A stretch of DNA of 64,000 bases from Streptomyces sp. TLI_235 (GCA_002300355.1 NSGV01000001.1:4650001-4714000); one strand, 5' to 3'. Shown: positions 43,890-52,946, numbered from the stretch's first letter. Notes: generated by a model not told the origin, from the letters alone. Made by a program: numbers and translations.

Positions 43890-44954
43890 TTGCGCCGTTC
43901 ACTGAAGCTCGCCGCGGTAGTGCTCTCGGGTTCCCTGGGCATCGCCTCGCTCGCCGCTTGCGGCGCAAAGAGCACCGACAACAACACCTCGTCCGGTTCC
44001 TCCTCCGGCGCCTCCGGCGTCAAGGTCGGCATGGCCTACGACATCGGCGGCCGCGGCGACCAGTCGTTCAACGACTCCGCCGCCCGCGGTCTCGACCAGG
44101 CCAAGGACCAGCTCGGCGTCCAGGTCACCGAGGCCGAGGCCAAGACCGGTGAGGCCGAGGCCGACAAGGAGGCCCGCCTCAAGTCGCTGGTCAGCGCCGG
44201 CTACAACCCGGTCATCGCGGTCGGCTTCGTCTACCAGGCCGCCGTCGAGAAGGTCGCCAAGGAGAACCCGAACGTCAAGTTCGCGATCATCGACTCCGCC
44301 TCCGACACCCAGCCGAGCAACGTCACCTCGCTGACCTTCTCGGAGCAGGAGGGTTCGTACCTCGCCGGCGTGGCCGCCGCCTCCAAGAGCAAGGCCAAGC
44401 ACATCGGCTTCATCGGCGGTGTGCAGTCCGAGCTCATCAAGAAGTTCGAGGCCGGCTACAAGGCGGGCGCCAAGTCCGTCGACCCGAACATCGTGGTGGA
44501 GACCACCTACCTCACCACCCCGCCGGACTTCAGCGGCTTCAACGACCCGGGCAAGGGCAAGGAAGCCGCGCAGGGCCAGCTGGACAAGGGTGCGGACGTC
44601 ATCTACTCCGCCGCCGGCTCCTCCGGCAACGGCTCCATCGAGGCCGTCGCCTCCAAGGGCAAGTGGGCCATCGGCGTCGACTCCGACCAGGCCACCCAGC
44701 CCGCGCTGTCGAAGTACAAGGCCAACATCCTGACCTCCATGGTCAAGAACGTGAACGTGGCCGTCTTCGACTACATCAAGGCGTACAAGGACGGCAACCC
44801 GCTGACCGGCGTCAAGAACTTCGACCTGAAGGCCGAGGGCGTCTCGCTGGCCCAGACCGGCGGCTTCCTGAAGGACATCCAGCCGAAGATCGACGCCGCC
44901 ACCCAGGCGATCACCTCCGGCGCCACCAAGATCCCCACCACCCCGGAGAACTGA
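43890..44954 (+). CDS. BMP family nucleoside-binding lipoprotein
   Basis: 354 residues from TTG 43890 with AAGGAG 8 bases upstream. Lipoprotein signal with lipobox LAAC (Cys 24) and a Ser/Gly linker. BMP/PnrA domain: VGMAYDIGGRGDQSFNDSAARGLDQA, VGFVYQAAVEKVAKENPNVKF, SFSEQEG-like LTFSEQEGSYLAG, GFIGGV and VIYSAAGSSGNG. Captures purine and/or pyrimidine nucleosides outside the membrane for the ABC importer that follows. A strong hairpin separates it from the ATPase gene, likely keeping its expression higher. Confidence 0.94.
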   Translation: MRRSLKLAAVVLSGSLGIASLAACGAKSTDNNTSSGSSSGASGVKVGMAYDIGGRGDQSFNDSAARGLDQAKDQLGVQVTEAEAKTGEAEADKEARLKSLVSAGYNPVIAVGFVYQAAVEKVAKENPNVKFAIIDSASDTQPSNVTSLTFSEQEGSYLAGVAAASKSKAKHIGFIGGVQSELIKKFEAGYKAGAKSVDPNIVVETTYLTTPPDFSGFNDPGKGKEAAQGQLDKGADVIYSAAGSSGNGSIEAVASKGKWAIGVDSDQATQPALSKYKANILTSMVKNVNVAVFDYIKAYKDGNPLTGVKNFDLKAEGVSLAQTGGFLKDIQPKIDAATQAITSGATKIPTTPEN

Positions 44955-45017
44955 TCCGACGCTCCTGACCACCGCCCCCTGCCGGCGGTGGCACCGGGGC
45001 CGACGAACGTCACCGGA

Positions 45018-45056
45018 GGGCCCGGCGGGGCGCGCAGGACGCGTCCCGCCGGGCCC
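45018..45056 (+). terminator. Intercistronic hairpin between BMP and ABC ATPase genes
   Basis: 17-bp stem with one G-T pair (45018-45034 with 45040-45056) and a 5-base loop, 63 bases after the lipoprotein stop. Probably a partial terminator or mRNA 3' stabiliser that raises binding-protein expression over the transporter. Confidence 0.75.
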
Positions 45057-45130
45057 CGCCCGTTCCACCCACAGACAGAACACCCGGCACTCCGGCGCAA
45101 CGGTGCGCACGACGACTTCAGGAGATCGCC

Positions 45131-46807
45131 ATCACCGCTTCCGATCCCGCTCTCGACCCGAGCGGCACCCCCAGCGCGGGGACGGCGACACCGGCCGTCG
45201 AACTGCGCGGCATCACCAAGCGCTTCCCCGGCGTCGTGGCCAACCACGACATCGACATCACCGTGCGACGCGGCACCGTGCACGCCCTGATGGGCGAGAA
45301 CGGCGCCGGCAAGTCCACCCTGATGAAGATCCTCTACGGCATGCAGAAGCCGGACGAGGGCACCATCGGCATCAACGGCAAGCAGGTCCAGCTCAACACC
45401 CCCGCCGACGCCATCGACCTCGGCATCGGCATGGTGCACCAGCACTTCATGCTCGCGGACAACCTGACCGTCTGGGAGAACATCGTTCTCGGCGGCGAGA
45501 AGCTCCACGGCATGGGGGCCAAGGCCAAGGCCAAGATCCAGGAGATCTCCGACCAGTACGGCCTGGGCGTGCGCCCGGACGCCCTGGTCGAGGACCTGGG
45601 TGTCGCCGACCGGCAGCGCGTGGAGATCCTCAAGGTCCTCTACCGCGGCGCCAACATCCTGATCCTGGACGAGCCCACCGCCGTCCTGGTGCCGCAGGAG
45701 GTGGACGCGCTCTTCGACAACCTCCGCGAGCTCAAGGCGGAGGGCGTCACCGTCATCTTCATCTCGCACAAGCTGCACGAGGTGCTCGCCGTCGCGGACG
45801 CGATCAGCGTCATCCGCCGCGGCACCACCGTCGGCGACGCCGACCCCAAGACCGTCACCGCCCGCCAGCTCGCCGAGCTGATGGTCGGCGCCGAGCTCCC
45901 CTCGCCGGAGAGCCGCGTCTCCACCGTCACCGAGGACGAGATGCTCCGCGTGGACGGCCTGCGGATCGCCAAGACCGACGCGGAGGGCATCGAGCGCGTC
46001 GTCCTCGACGACGTCTCGCTGCGCATCCGCCGCGGCGAGATCCTCGGCATCGCCGGCGTCGAGGGCAACGGCCAGGCCGAGCTCGTCGAGGCCATCATGG
46101 GCATGCTGCCGCTCGACGCGGGCACCGTCACCCTGAACGGCAAGGACGTCACCGGCGCGCAGACGCGCTCCCGCCGCGAGGCCGGCATCGGCTACATCCC
46201 CGAGGACCGCCACCGGCACGGCCTGCTGCTGGAGGCCCCGCTCTGGGAGAACCGCATCCTCGGCCACGTCAGCGAGACCCCCAACTCCAGGGGCGTCCTG
46301 CTCGACCCGGCCGGCGCCCGCAAGGACACCCAGCGGATCGTCGAGGAGTACGACGTCCGCACCCCCGGCATCGAGGTCACCGCGGCCTCCCTCTCCGGCG
46401 GCAACCAGCAGAAGCTGATCATCGGCCGCGAGATGAGCCACAGCCCCAAGCTGCTGGTCGCGGCCCACCCGACCCGCGGCGTGGACGTCGGCGCCCAGGC
46501 GCAGATCTGGGAGCAGATCCGCAAGGCCCAGCGCGAGGGCCTCGCCGTCCTGCTGATCTCCGCCGACCTCGACGAGCTGATCGGCCTCTCCGACACCATC
46601 CGGGTGATCTACCGCGGCCGCCTGGTCGCCGACGCCGACCCGGCCACCGTCACCGCCGAGGACCTCGGCACCGCGATGACCGGCGCGGCCCGCGGCCACA
46701 TCGAGTCCGAGCCCGAGGCCGTCGCCGAGGAACGGGCCGTCGCGGCCGAGGCCACCGAGGCCACGTCCGACCAGACCGCCGACGACGACACGCAGGCGGG
46801 GGAGTAA
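45131..46807 (+). CDS. Nucleoside ABC transporter ATPase (duplicated NBD), apparent ATC start
   Basis: 558 residues if translation starts at ATC 45131, six bases after AGGAG (45120-45124). No in-frame ATG, GTG or TTG exists upstream; the first, GTG 45236, would remove the VELRGITKRFPGV strand of the ATPase fold. Domain 1 has Walker A GENGAGKST (55-63) and Walker B ILILDEPTAVL; domain 2 has the usual degenerate GVEGNGQAE loop and signature LSGGNQQKLIIGRE, as in YufO/RbsA-type importers. The C-terminal tail is Glu/Ala-rich. Works with the two permeases downstream. Confidence 0.92.
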   Translation: MTASDPALDPSGTPSAGTATPAVELRGITKRFPGVVANHDIDITVRRGTVHALMGENGAGKSTLMKILYGMQKPDEGTIGINGKQVQLNTPADAIDLGIGMVHQHFMLADNLTVWENIVLGGEKLHGMGAKAKAKIQEISDQYGLGVRPDALVEDLGVADRQRVEILKVLYRGANILILDEPTAVLVPQEVDALFDNLRELKAEGVTVIFISHKLHEVLAVADAISVIRRGTTVGDADPKTVTARQLAELMVGAELPSPESRVSTVTEDEMLRVDGLRIAKTDAEGIERVVLDDVSLRIRRGEILGIAGVEGNGQAELVEAIMGMLPLDAGTVTLNGKDVTGAQTRSRREAGIGYIPEDRHRHGLLLEAPLWENRILGHVSETPNSRGVLLDPAGARKDTQRIVEEYDVRTPGIEVTAASLSGGNQQKLIIGREMSHSPKLLVAAHPTRGVDVGAQAQIWEQIRKAQREGLAVLLISADLDELIGLSDTIRVIYRGRLVADADPATVTAEDLGTAMTGAARGHIESEPEAVAEERAVAAEATEATSDQTADDDTQAGE

Positions 46808-46810
46808 TCC

Positions 46811-47965
46811 ATGACCAGTCCCAACCCGGCCGCCAAGCGATCGTTCGCCTCGCGGTTCGACGGCGAGAAGATCCTGCTCGCCCTGGCCGCCCCGGTGCTG
46901 GCCGTCCTGCTCTCGCTGGTGATCTGCTCCGCCCTGCTGGCGGTCTCCGGCAAGGACCCGTTCGACGCCTTCGACGTGATGATCCGGTACGGCACCGCCT
47001 CCGACGGCCAGGTGCTGACCCTCAACCGGGCCACCGTCTACTACGTCGCCGGTTGTGCCGCGGCGTTCGGCTTCCGGATGAACCTGTTCAACATCGGCGT
47101 CGAGGGCCAGTACCGCCTCGGCGTGCTGTTCGCCGCCTACGTCGGCAGCCAGGTCGACCTGCCGTCCTTCATCCAGATCCCGCTGCTGCTCGTCACCGCC
47201 ATGCTCGTCGGCGGTCTGTGGGCCAGCGTCGCCGGCCTGCTCAAGGTCTACCGCGGCGTCAGCGAGGTCATCTCGACCATCATGCTGAACGCGATCGCCA
47301 CCGCCGTCGTCGGCCTGCTGCTGATTCCCGGCCGCTTCGCGCCGGCGAAGAGCGCCAACGCCAACGCGATCCAGACCGCCCCGGTCTCCGAGTCGAGCCA
47401 CTTCTTCTCGATCGAGACCGCCGGCGGCACCCTGTGGGGCTTCATCTTCGTCGCGATCCTGATCGGTGTGCTGTTCCAGTTCACGCTGACCCGCACCCGG
47501 TTCGGCTTCGACCTGCGCGCCACCGGCCGCTCGGAGACCGCGGCCAAGGCCTCCGGTGTCAACGTCAAGCGCATGGTGCTGACCAGCATGGCCGTGTCCG
47601 GTGCCATCGCCGGTCTCATCGGCATCCCGGAGCTGCTGCAGAGCTCGTTCTACTTCGGCCAGAGCATCCAGCTGAACCTGGGCTTCATCGGCATCTCGGT
47701 GGCGCTGCTCGGCCGGAACAGCCCGATCGGCATCGCCTTCTCGGCGCTGCTCTTCGCCTTCCTCGACGTCTCCGGCACGCAGCTCCCGCTGCACGGCGAC
47801 TACCCGCAGGAGATCGTCCTCGTCATGCAGGGCACCATCGTGATCTGCGTCGTCGTCGCCTACGAGCTGGTGCGCCGCTACGGCCTCAAGCGCCAGCAGC
47901 AGAAGGTCGGCGCCGAGCTCGCCGCCCAGGCCGCCGCGGCCGCCAACAAGGAGGTTGCCGCGTGA
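46811..47965 (+). CDS. Nucleoside ABC transporter permease 1
   Basis: 384 residues from ATG 46811, three bases after the ATPase stop with GGGGGAG upstream. BPD_transp_2 family with about eight to ten helices; FGFRMNLFNIGVEGQYRLG, LKVYRGVSEVISTIMLNAIA and GRSETAAKASGVNVKRM are characteristic of YufP-type permeases. The C-terminal tail is Gln/Ala-rich. Its stop overlaps the next start (GTGA), indicating coupled synthesis of the heterodimer. Confidence 0.94.
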   Translation: MTSPNPAAKRSFASRFDGEKILLALAAPVLAVLLSLVICSALLAVSGKDPFDAFDVMIRYGTASDGQVLTLNRATVYYVAGCAAAFGFRMNLFNIGVEGQYRLGVLFAAYVGSQVDLPSFIQIPLLLVTAMLVGGLWASVAGLLKVYRGVSEVISTIMLNAIATAVVGLLLIPGRFAPAKSANANAIQTAPVSESSHFFSIETAGGTLWGFIFVAILIGVLFQFTLTRTRFGFDLRATGRSETAAKASGVNVKRMVLTSMAVSGAIAGLIGIPELLQSSFYFGQSIQLNLGFIGISVALLGRNSPIGIAFSALLFAFLDVSGTQLPLHGDYPQEIVLVMQGTIVICVVVAYELVRRYGLKRQQQKVGAELAAQAAAAANKEVAA

Positions 47966-49227
47966 GCACCGCCACCACCGCCCGGCCGAAGACGCCGGGA
48001 GCACCGACCAAGAAGTCGAAGATCACCTGGCCGATCGTCCTCCTGCTGATCGCGGGCGCGCTCGTCCTGGTCTCCGCGGTCGGCGCGGCCACCGGCAACC
48101 ACGGCCTGACCGCCTCCGGCCAGATCAACGCCGCCCTCGGCGCCGCCGTCCCGATCGCGATGGCCGGTCTCGGCGGTCTGTGGTCGGAGCGGGCCGGCGT
48201 GGTCAACATCGGCCTCGAAGGCATGATGGTCGCCGGCACCTTCTGCGGCGCCTGGGTCGGCTTCCTGGTCAACCCCTGGGTCGGCCTGCTGGCCGGCATG
48301 GCCGGCGGCGCGCTCGGCGGCCTGCTGCACGCGCTGGTCACCGTCACCTTCGGTGTCGACCACATCGTCTCCGGTGTCGGCATCAACCTGCTGATCCCGG
48401 GCATCTGCGCCTACGTCAACCGGATCTACTACCGGGACTACGTGGCGAACGGCGCGGGCGCCAACCAGTCGCCGCCCGCCGACTCGCTGCCCACCATCAC
48501 GATCCCCGGGCTGTCGGACTGGCTGAACGACATCGAGGGCCACCACTGGTTCCTGGTCTCCGACGTGGCCGGCATCGTGGGCGGTGTGGTCACCGACCTG
48601 TCGGTGGTCATCCTGATCGCCGCGGCGCTGATCGTCGCCAGCTACTTCCTGCTCTGGCGCACCGTCTTCGGCCTGCGGCTGCGTTCCTGCGGTGAGAACC
48701 CGACCGCCGCCGAGTCGCTGGGCGTCAACGTCTACAAGTACAAGTACTTCGCGGTCATCGCCTCGGGCGCGTTCGCCGGTCTCGCCGGCGCGTACCTCTC
48801 GCTGGTCGCGGCGCACTTCTACAAGGACGGCCAGACCCAGGGCCGAGGCTTCATCGGCCTCGCCGCGATGATCTTCGGCAACTGGATGCCGGGCGGCCTC
48901 GCCGTCGGCTCGGGCCTGTTCGGCTTCACCGACAGCCTCCAGCTGCGCGACGCGGACAACGTCCACGTCCTGCTGCTGGTCATCGCGCTCGCCATGGGCC
49001 TGCTCGCGATGTGGCACGGCTACCGCCGCAAGTACACCACCGCGGTGATCAGCCTGGTGGTCGCCGGCGGCCTCGGCCTCTGGTACGCCCTGACCGACTC
49101 GGTGGAGCGCCCGCTGATCGTCGCCACGCCGTACGTGATCACCCTGGTCGTGCTCGCGCTGGCCTCGCAGCGGCTGCGTCCGCCGAAGGCCGACGGCCAG
49201 ATCTACCGCAAGGGCGAAGGCAAGTGA
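47962..49227 (+). CDS. Nucleoside ABC transporter permease 2
   Basis: 421 residues from GTG 47962, overlapping permease 1 by four bases. BPD_transp_2 family; GGLWSERAGVVNIGLEGMM is the YufQ-type signature, followed by GVDHIVSGVGINLL and GENPTAAESLGVNVYKYKY. About ten helices, with an extended C-terminal pair of helices beyond residue 330. Overlaps cdd by four bases, so import and deamination are coupled in translation. Confidence 0.94.
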   Translation: MSTATTARPKTPGAPTKKSKITWPIVLLLIAGALVLVSAVGAATGNHGLTASGQINAALGAAVPIAMAGLGGLWSERAGVVNIGLEGMMVAGTFCGAWVGFLVNPWVGLLAGMAGGALGGLLHALVTVTFGVDHIVSGVGINLLIPGICAYVNRIYYRDYVANGAGANQSPPADSLPTITIPGLSDWLNDIEGHHWFLVSDVAGIVGGVVTDLSVVILIAAALIVASYFLLWRTVFGLRLRSCGENPTAAESLGVNVYKYKYFAVIASGAFAGLAGAYLSLVAAHFYKDGQTQGRGFIGLAAMIFGNWMPGGLAVGSGLFGFTDSLQLRDADNVHVLLLVIALAMGLLAMWHGYRRKYTTAVISLVVAGGLGLWYALTDSVERPLIVATPYVITLVVLALASQRLRPPKADGQIYRKGEGK

Positions 49228-49619
49228 CGACCGCACCGGCACCCGACTGGGAGGCACTGCGGGAGGCAGCGCGCGGCGCGATGGCGCACGCCTACGCCCC
49301 CTACAGCAAGTTCCCGGTCGGGGCGGCGGCCCTGGTCGACGACGGCCGGATCGTCACCGGCTGCAACGTGGAGAACGCCTCGTACGGACTCGGCCTGTGC
49401 GCCGAGTGCGGCCTGGTCTCCGCGCTGTACGCCAGTGGCGGCGGCCGGCTGACCGCCTTCACCTGCGTGGACGGCGCCGGCACCCTGCTGATGCCGTGCG
49501 GCCGCTGCCGCCAGCTGCTGTACGAGCACGGCGGGCCCGAGCTGCTGGTCGACCTGCCCTCCGGGGTGAAGAGCATGGACGAGGTCCTGCCGGACGCGTT
49601 CGGCCCGGAGCGGCTCTAG
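49224..49619 (+). CDS. cdd: Cytidine deaminase
   Basis: 131 residues from GTG 49224, overlapping the permease stop (GTGA). Homotetrameric-type CDA: YAPYSKFPVGAA, GCNVENASYG, zinc ligand and catalytic Glu in LCAECGLVSAL, and the second zinc pair in MPCGRCRQLL. Converts imported cytidine and deoxycytidine to uridine and deoxyuridine, which DeoA then phosphorolyses. Last gene of the transporter operon. Confidence 0.96.
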   Translation: MTTAPAPDWEALREAARGAMAHAYAPYSKFPVGAAALVDDGRIVTGCNVENASYGLGLCAECGLVSALYASGGGRLTAFTCVDGAGTLLMPCGRCRQLLYEHGGPELLVDLPSGVKSMDEVLPDAFGPERL

Positions 49620-49631
49620 CACGTCCCGTTG

Positions 49632-49643
49632 TTACGCGCGTAG
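49632..49643. promoter_or_regulatory. Palindromic operator candidate, copy C (deoA)
   Basis: TTACGCGCGTAG, 11 of 12 matches to CTACGCGCGTAG, in the 108-bp gap between cdd and deoA. TAGAGT at 49641-49646 overlaps its right end and is a good -10 hexamer, so a bound protein would block initiation. Confidence 0.6.
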
Positions 49644-49648
49644 AGTGT

Positions 49649-49677
49649 CGCGGAGGGCCCGATCGGGGGCCTCCGCG
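49649..49677 (+). terminator. Hairpin between cdd and deoA
   Basis: 11-bp stem with one bulged G (49649-49660 with 49667-49677). It could terminate the transporter-cdd transcript or form a structure in the deoA leader; its first bases are only 3-8 bases past the TAGAGT box. Confidence 0.5.
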
Positions 49678-49727
49678 GCACTCTTCGCTTTCCCGCACCT
49701 GAGCACCCTGCACCTCTTGGAGATCCC

Positions 49728-51005
49728 ATGGACGCCCCCTCCGTCATCCGGACCAAGCGCGACCGCGGAGAGCTGACCGACGCCCAGATCGACTGGGTGA
49801 TCGACGCCTACACCCGCGGCGAGGTCGCCGACGAGCAGATGTCGGCCCTCGCCATGGCCATCCTGCTGAACGGCATGAACCTGCGGGAGATCAGCCGCTG
49901 GACGGACGCAATGATCCGCTCCGGCGTCCGGATGGACTTCTCCTCGCTCGGCGTGCCCACCTCCGACAAGCACTCCACCGGCGGCGTCGGAGACAAGATC
50001 ACCCTGCCGCTCGCCCCGCTGGTCGCCGCCTGCGGCGCCGCCGTCCCGCAGCTCTCCGGCCGCGGCCTCGGCCACACCGGCGGCACCCTCGACAAGCTGG
50101 AGTCCATCCCCGGCTGGCGCGCCCTGCTCTCCAACGAGGAGATGCTCCAGGTGCTGAACGACACCGGCGCGGTCATCTGCGCCGCCGGCGACGGCCTGGC
50201 GCCCGCCGACAAGAAGCTCTACGCGCTGCGCGACGTCACCGGCACCGTCGAGGCCATCCCGCTGATCGCCTCCTCGATCATGTCCAAGAAGATCGCCGAG
50301 GGCACCGGCGCGCTCGTCCTGGACGTCAAGGTCGGCTCCGGCGCCTTCATGAAGAACCTCGGCGACGCCCAGGAGCTCGCCCGCACCATGGTCGGCCTCG
50401 GCAAGGCGGCCGGCGTCAACACCGTCGCCCTGCTCACCGACATGTCCACCCCGCTCGGCCTCACCGCGGGCAACGCGCTGGAGGTCCGCGAGTCGGTCGA
50501 GGTGCTGGCCGGCGGCGGCCCCGCGGACGTCGTCGAACTCACCCTCGCGCTCGCCCGGGAGATGCTCGACGCGGCCGGCGTGCACGGCAAGGACCCGGCC
50601 GACGCGCTGCGCGACGGCTCCGCCATGGACCACTGGCGCCGCATGATCGCCGCCCAGGGCGGCGACGTCGACGCCCCGCTGCCGGTCGCCCGCGAGCAGC
50701 ACGTGATCGCCGCCCCCGCGTCCGGTGTGCTCACCGCCCTCGACGCGTACGCCGTCGGCGTCTGCGCCTGGCGCCTGGGCGCCGGCCGCGCCCGCAAGGA
50801 GGACCCGGTGCAGGCCGGCGCCGGCGTCGAGATGCACGCCAAGCCCGGCGACACCGTGGTGGCGGGCCAGCCGCTGCTGACCCTGCACACCGACACCCCC
50901 GAGCGCTTCGACTACGCGATCGAGGCCCTCAAGGACGGCGTCACCGTCGCCGCCGAGGGCACCGTCTTCACCCCGAACCCGATCGTCCTCGACCGCATCG
51001 CCTGA
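49728..51005 (+). CDS. deoA: Thymidine phosphorylase
   Basis: 425 residues from ATG 49728 with TTGGAGA upstream. Pyrimidine nucleoside phosphorylase II: DKHSTGGVGDKITL phosphate site, LSGRGLGHTGGTLDKLESIPG signature (about 108-128), LDVKVGSGAFMK, and the C-terminal PYNP domain ending VVAGQPLLTLHTD. Cleaves thymidine or deoxyuridine to base plus deoxyribose-1-phosphate. Directly downstream of the transporter-cdd operon but with its own operator/promoter region. Confidence 0.96.
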   Translation: MDAPSVIRTKRDRGELTDAQIDWVIDAYTRGEVADEQMSALAMAILLNGMNLREISRWTDAMIRSGVRMDFSSLGVPTSDKHSTGGVGDKITLPLAPLVAACGAAVPQLSGRGLGHTGGTLDKLESIPGWRALLSNEEMLQVLNDTGAVICAAGDGLAPADKKLYALRDVTGTVEAIPLIASSIMSKKIAEGTGALVLDVKVGSGAFMKNLGDAQELARTMVGLGKAAGVNTVALLTDMSTPLGLTAGNALEVRESVEVLAGGGPADVVELTLALAREMLDAAGVHGKDPADALRDGSAMDHWRRMIAAQGGDVDAPLPVAREQHVIAAPASGVLTALDAYAVGVCAWRLGAGRARKEDPVQAGAGVEMHAKPGDTVVAGQPLLTLHTDTPERFDYAIEALKDGVTVAAEGTVFTPNPIVLDRIA

Positions 51006-51055
51006 TCCGCACCGCCCGGTCCGCCGCCCCGGGGCTGCCGGCGCCCGCCTGTCCG

Positions 51056-51610
51056 TCAGGCGTACGTCAGCAGCCCCGAGGTGTCGATTCGCCAGGGTCC
51101 GACGGTCACCGTGTCGCCGAAGGCGAAGTGCGTCCGAGAGACGTACCCGGGCTCGTCGTGCACGATGCCGGTGCCCTTCCGGGGGTCGACCAGCAGGTAG
51201 AGCGGGATGCCCATGGCCGCGTAGTCGCGGACCTTCGCCCCGTAGTCGTTCTCCGGGTTGGACTTGGAGACGATCTCGACCACGAGCGGTACCTCGTGCG
51301 GGAGTACGGCCGGCTGTTCGCCCTCCAGGGTGGCTTCGGGGAAGACCATGAGGTCCGGGCAGCGCAGCCGGCCGAGGCCTGCATCCTCCAGGTCTGCGCC
51401 CGGGTGCGCGAGGTAGCCGGGGTGAGTGTCGGGAAGCTGGGCGTTGAGCTGGCGGGCGATCCGATGCACTGCCAACTCATGGCGCTTCATCGGCGACATC
51501 GCCATGACGATCTCGCCGTTCGCGATCTCGACCTTCCCTATCCCCGGTACCTTCGGCAGCCGGTCGGCGATCTCGCGCAGCCGGGCGTACTCAGCCGGAT
51601 CGATGCCCAT
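51056..51610 (-). CDS. Uma2-family (DUF820) PD-(D/E)XK fold protein
   Basis: 184 residues from ATG 51610. Restriction endonuclease-like core: RRPDLMVF-type RCPDLMVFPEATLE, VPLVVEIVSKSNPENDYGAKVRDYAAMGIPLYLLVDP and a beta-rich C-terminus. The Asp of PDLMV and Glu-x-Ser of VEIVSKSN are the usual nuclease-like residues of the family. Uma2 proteins are numerous in Streptomyces and cyanobacteria; their target is unknown and they are rarely experimentally tested. Transcribed alone, 28 bases upstream of the MFS gene end. Confidence 0.88.
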   Translation of the reverse strand: MGIDPAEYARLREIADRLPKVPGIGKVEIANGEIVMAMSPMKRHELAVHRIARQLNAQLPDTHPGYLAHPGADLEDAGLGRLRCPDLMVFPEATLEGEQPAVLPHEVPLVVEIVSKSNPENDYGAKVRDYAAMGIPLYLLVDPRKGTGIVHDEPGYVSRTHFAFGDTVTVGPWRIDTSGLLTYA

Positions 51611-51638
51611 GCCCGGAGCTTAGCTCCGGCCCAGGTCC

Positions 51639-52946
51639 TCAGCGGGCGGCCGCGAGGGTGCGGCGTTCGAGGACGGCGCGGCGGGTGGCGTAGAGGGTGA
51701 CGCCGGCCGCGAGGGCCATCGCGGTGAGGCCGACGGCGGCGGCGCCGGACCAGCCGGTCGAGTGGTAGGCGTCGGCGCCGATCGTGCCGCCGAGGCTGTT
51801 GCCCAGGTAGTAGGCGATCAGGTACAGCGCGGAGGCCTGGGCCCGGCCCTCGGTCGCCGTCCGGCCGACGGAGGACGAGGCGGTGGCGTGCCCGGCGAAG
51901 AAGCCGGCGGTGATCAGGACGAGGCCGAGCAGCGCGGCCAGCAGTGAGCCCGCCAGCGAGAGCAGCAGCCCCGCGGTGGTGAGGCCGATCGCCGTGTAGA
52001 GGGTGCCGCGGCGGCCCAGCCGGCCGACCAGCTTCCCGGCGAAGGCCGAGGACGCGGTGCCCACCAGGTAGACCACGAAGATCGAGGCGGCCACCGACTG
52101 CGGCAGGTCGAAGGGCGCGGCGACCAGCCGGTACCCGACGGTGTTGTAGACGGCGCCGAACACCGCCATGAAGAGCAGGCCCAGCGCGTACAGCCGCAGC
52201 AGCAGCGGGTTCCGCAGGTGGGTGCCGACCGTTCGGGCCAGCGCCCGGGCGTCGACCGGGGTGGGGGTGAAGTTCCGGGCCGCCGGGATCAGCGCCCGGA
52301 AGGCGATCACCGAGAGCACCGCGAGCAGGGCCGAGACGGCGAGGCCCCAGCGCCAGCCCCAGGCGGCGGCCGCCCACCCGGAGACCAGCCGGCCGCTCAT
52401 CCCGCCGATGGAGTTGCCGGCCACGTACAGGCCCATCGCCGAGGCCAGCGCGCTCGGATGGACCTCCTCCGCGAGGTAGGCCATCGCGGTGGCGGGCAGT
52501 CCGGCGAGCGCCGCGCCCTGCAGCACCCGCAGCACCACGAGGGTGGTGAGGTCCGGGGCGAAGGGCAGCGCCAGCGCGAGGACGGCCGCGGAGGCGATCG
52601 AGACGGTCATCACCGCCGTCCGGCCGTACCGGTCGGAGAGCGCACTGGCGGGCAGCAGGGCGAGCGCGAGGCCGAGGGTGGCCGCCGAGGCCGTCCAGCT
52701 CGCCTGACCGGGGGTCAGGTTCAGGTCGGCGGAGAGGATCGGCAGCAGGCCCTGCGTGGAGTACAGCAGGACGAAGGTGGCCACACCGGCGGCGAACAGG
52801 GCCAGGTTGGCGCGCCGGAAGGCGCGGTCCCCCGGCCGGAGGCGGCGGTCGGCGGCGGCAGCGGCGGAGTCGGCGGCGAGAGGGGACGACGGTGTGAGGG
52901 CACCCGGCAGCGTGGCCGCGGATGCCCCGGTACTGGCGGGCGACAT
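51639..52946 (-). CDS. MFS transporter (drug/metabolite efflux type)
   Basis: 435 residues from ATG 52946 with GAGG close upstream. After a 45-residue Ala/Pro-rich tail come 12 hydrophobic helices; motif A variant ASALSDRYGRTAVM lies between TM2 and TM3, and LQGAALAGLPATAMAYLAEEV in TM4-5 resembles motif C-type efflux proteins (YnfM-like). Divergent from a LysR regulator across 63 bp, a common pairing in which the regulator controls the exporter. A possible minus-strand promoter is TTGGAC followed by TACGTT in that gap. Confidence 0.9.
   Translation of the reverse strand: MSPASTGASAATLPGALTPSSPLAADSAAAAADRRLRPGDRAFRRANLALFAAGVATFVLLYSTQGLLPILSADLNLTPGQASWTASAATLGLALALLPASALSDRYGRTAVMTVSIASAAVLALALPFAPDLTTLVVLRVLQGAALAGLPATAMAYLAEEVHPSALASAMGLYVAGNSIGGMSGRLVSGWAAAAWGWRWGLAVSALLAVLSVIAFRALIPAARNFTPTPVDARALARTVGTHLRNPLLLRLYALGLLFMAVFGAVYNTVGYRLVAAPFDLPQSVAASIFVVYLVGTASSAFAGKLVGRLGRRGTLYTAIGLTTAGLLLSLAGSLLAALLGLVLITAGFFAGHATASSSVGRTATEGRAQASALYLIAYYLGNSLGGTIGADAYHSTGWSGAAAVGLTAMALAAGVTLYATRRAVLERRTLAAAR

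Noticed and set aside
45236..46807. GTG 45236 as the start of the transporter ATPase
   Set aside because: It truncates the first conserved strand of the ABC domain and has no ribosome-binding site; AGGAG points to 45131.
45103..49227. A 1374-codon open frame spanning the ATPase and permease genes
   Set aside because: Its first two thirds is Arg/Pro/Gly shadow sequence of the transporter ATPase and permease 1; only the last part (permease 2) is real.
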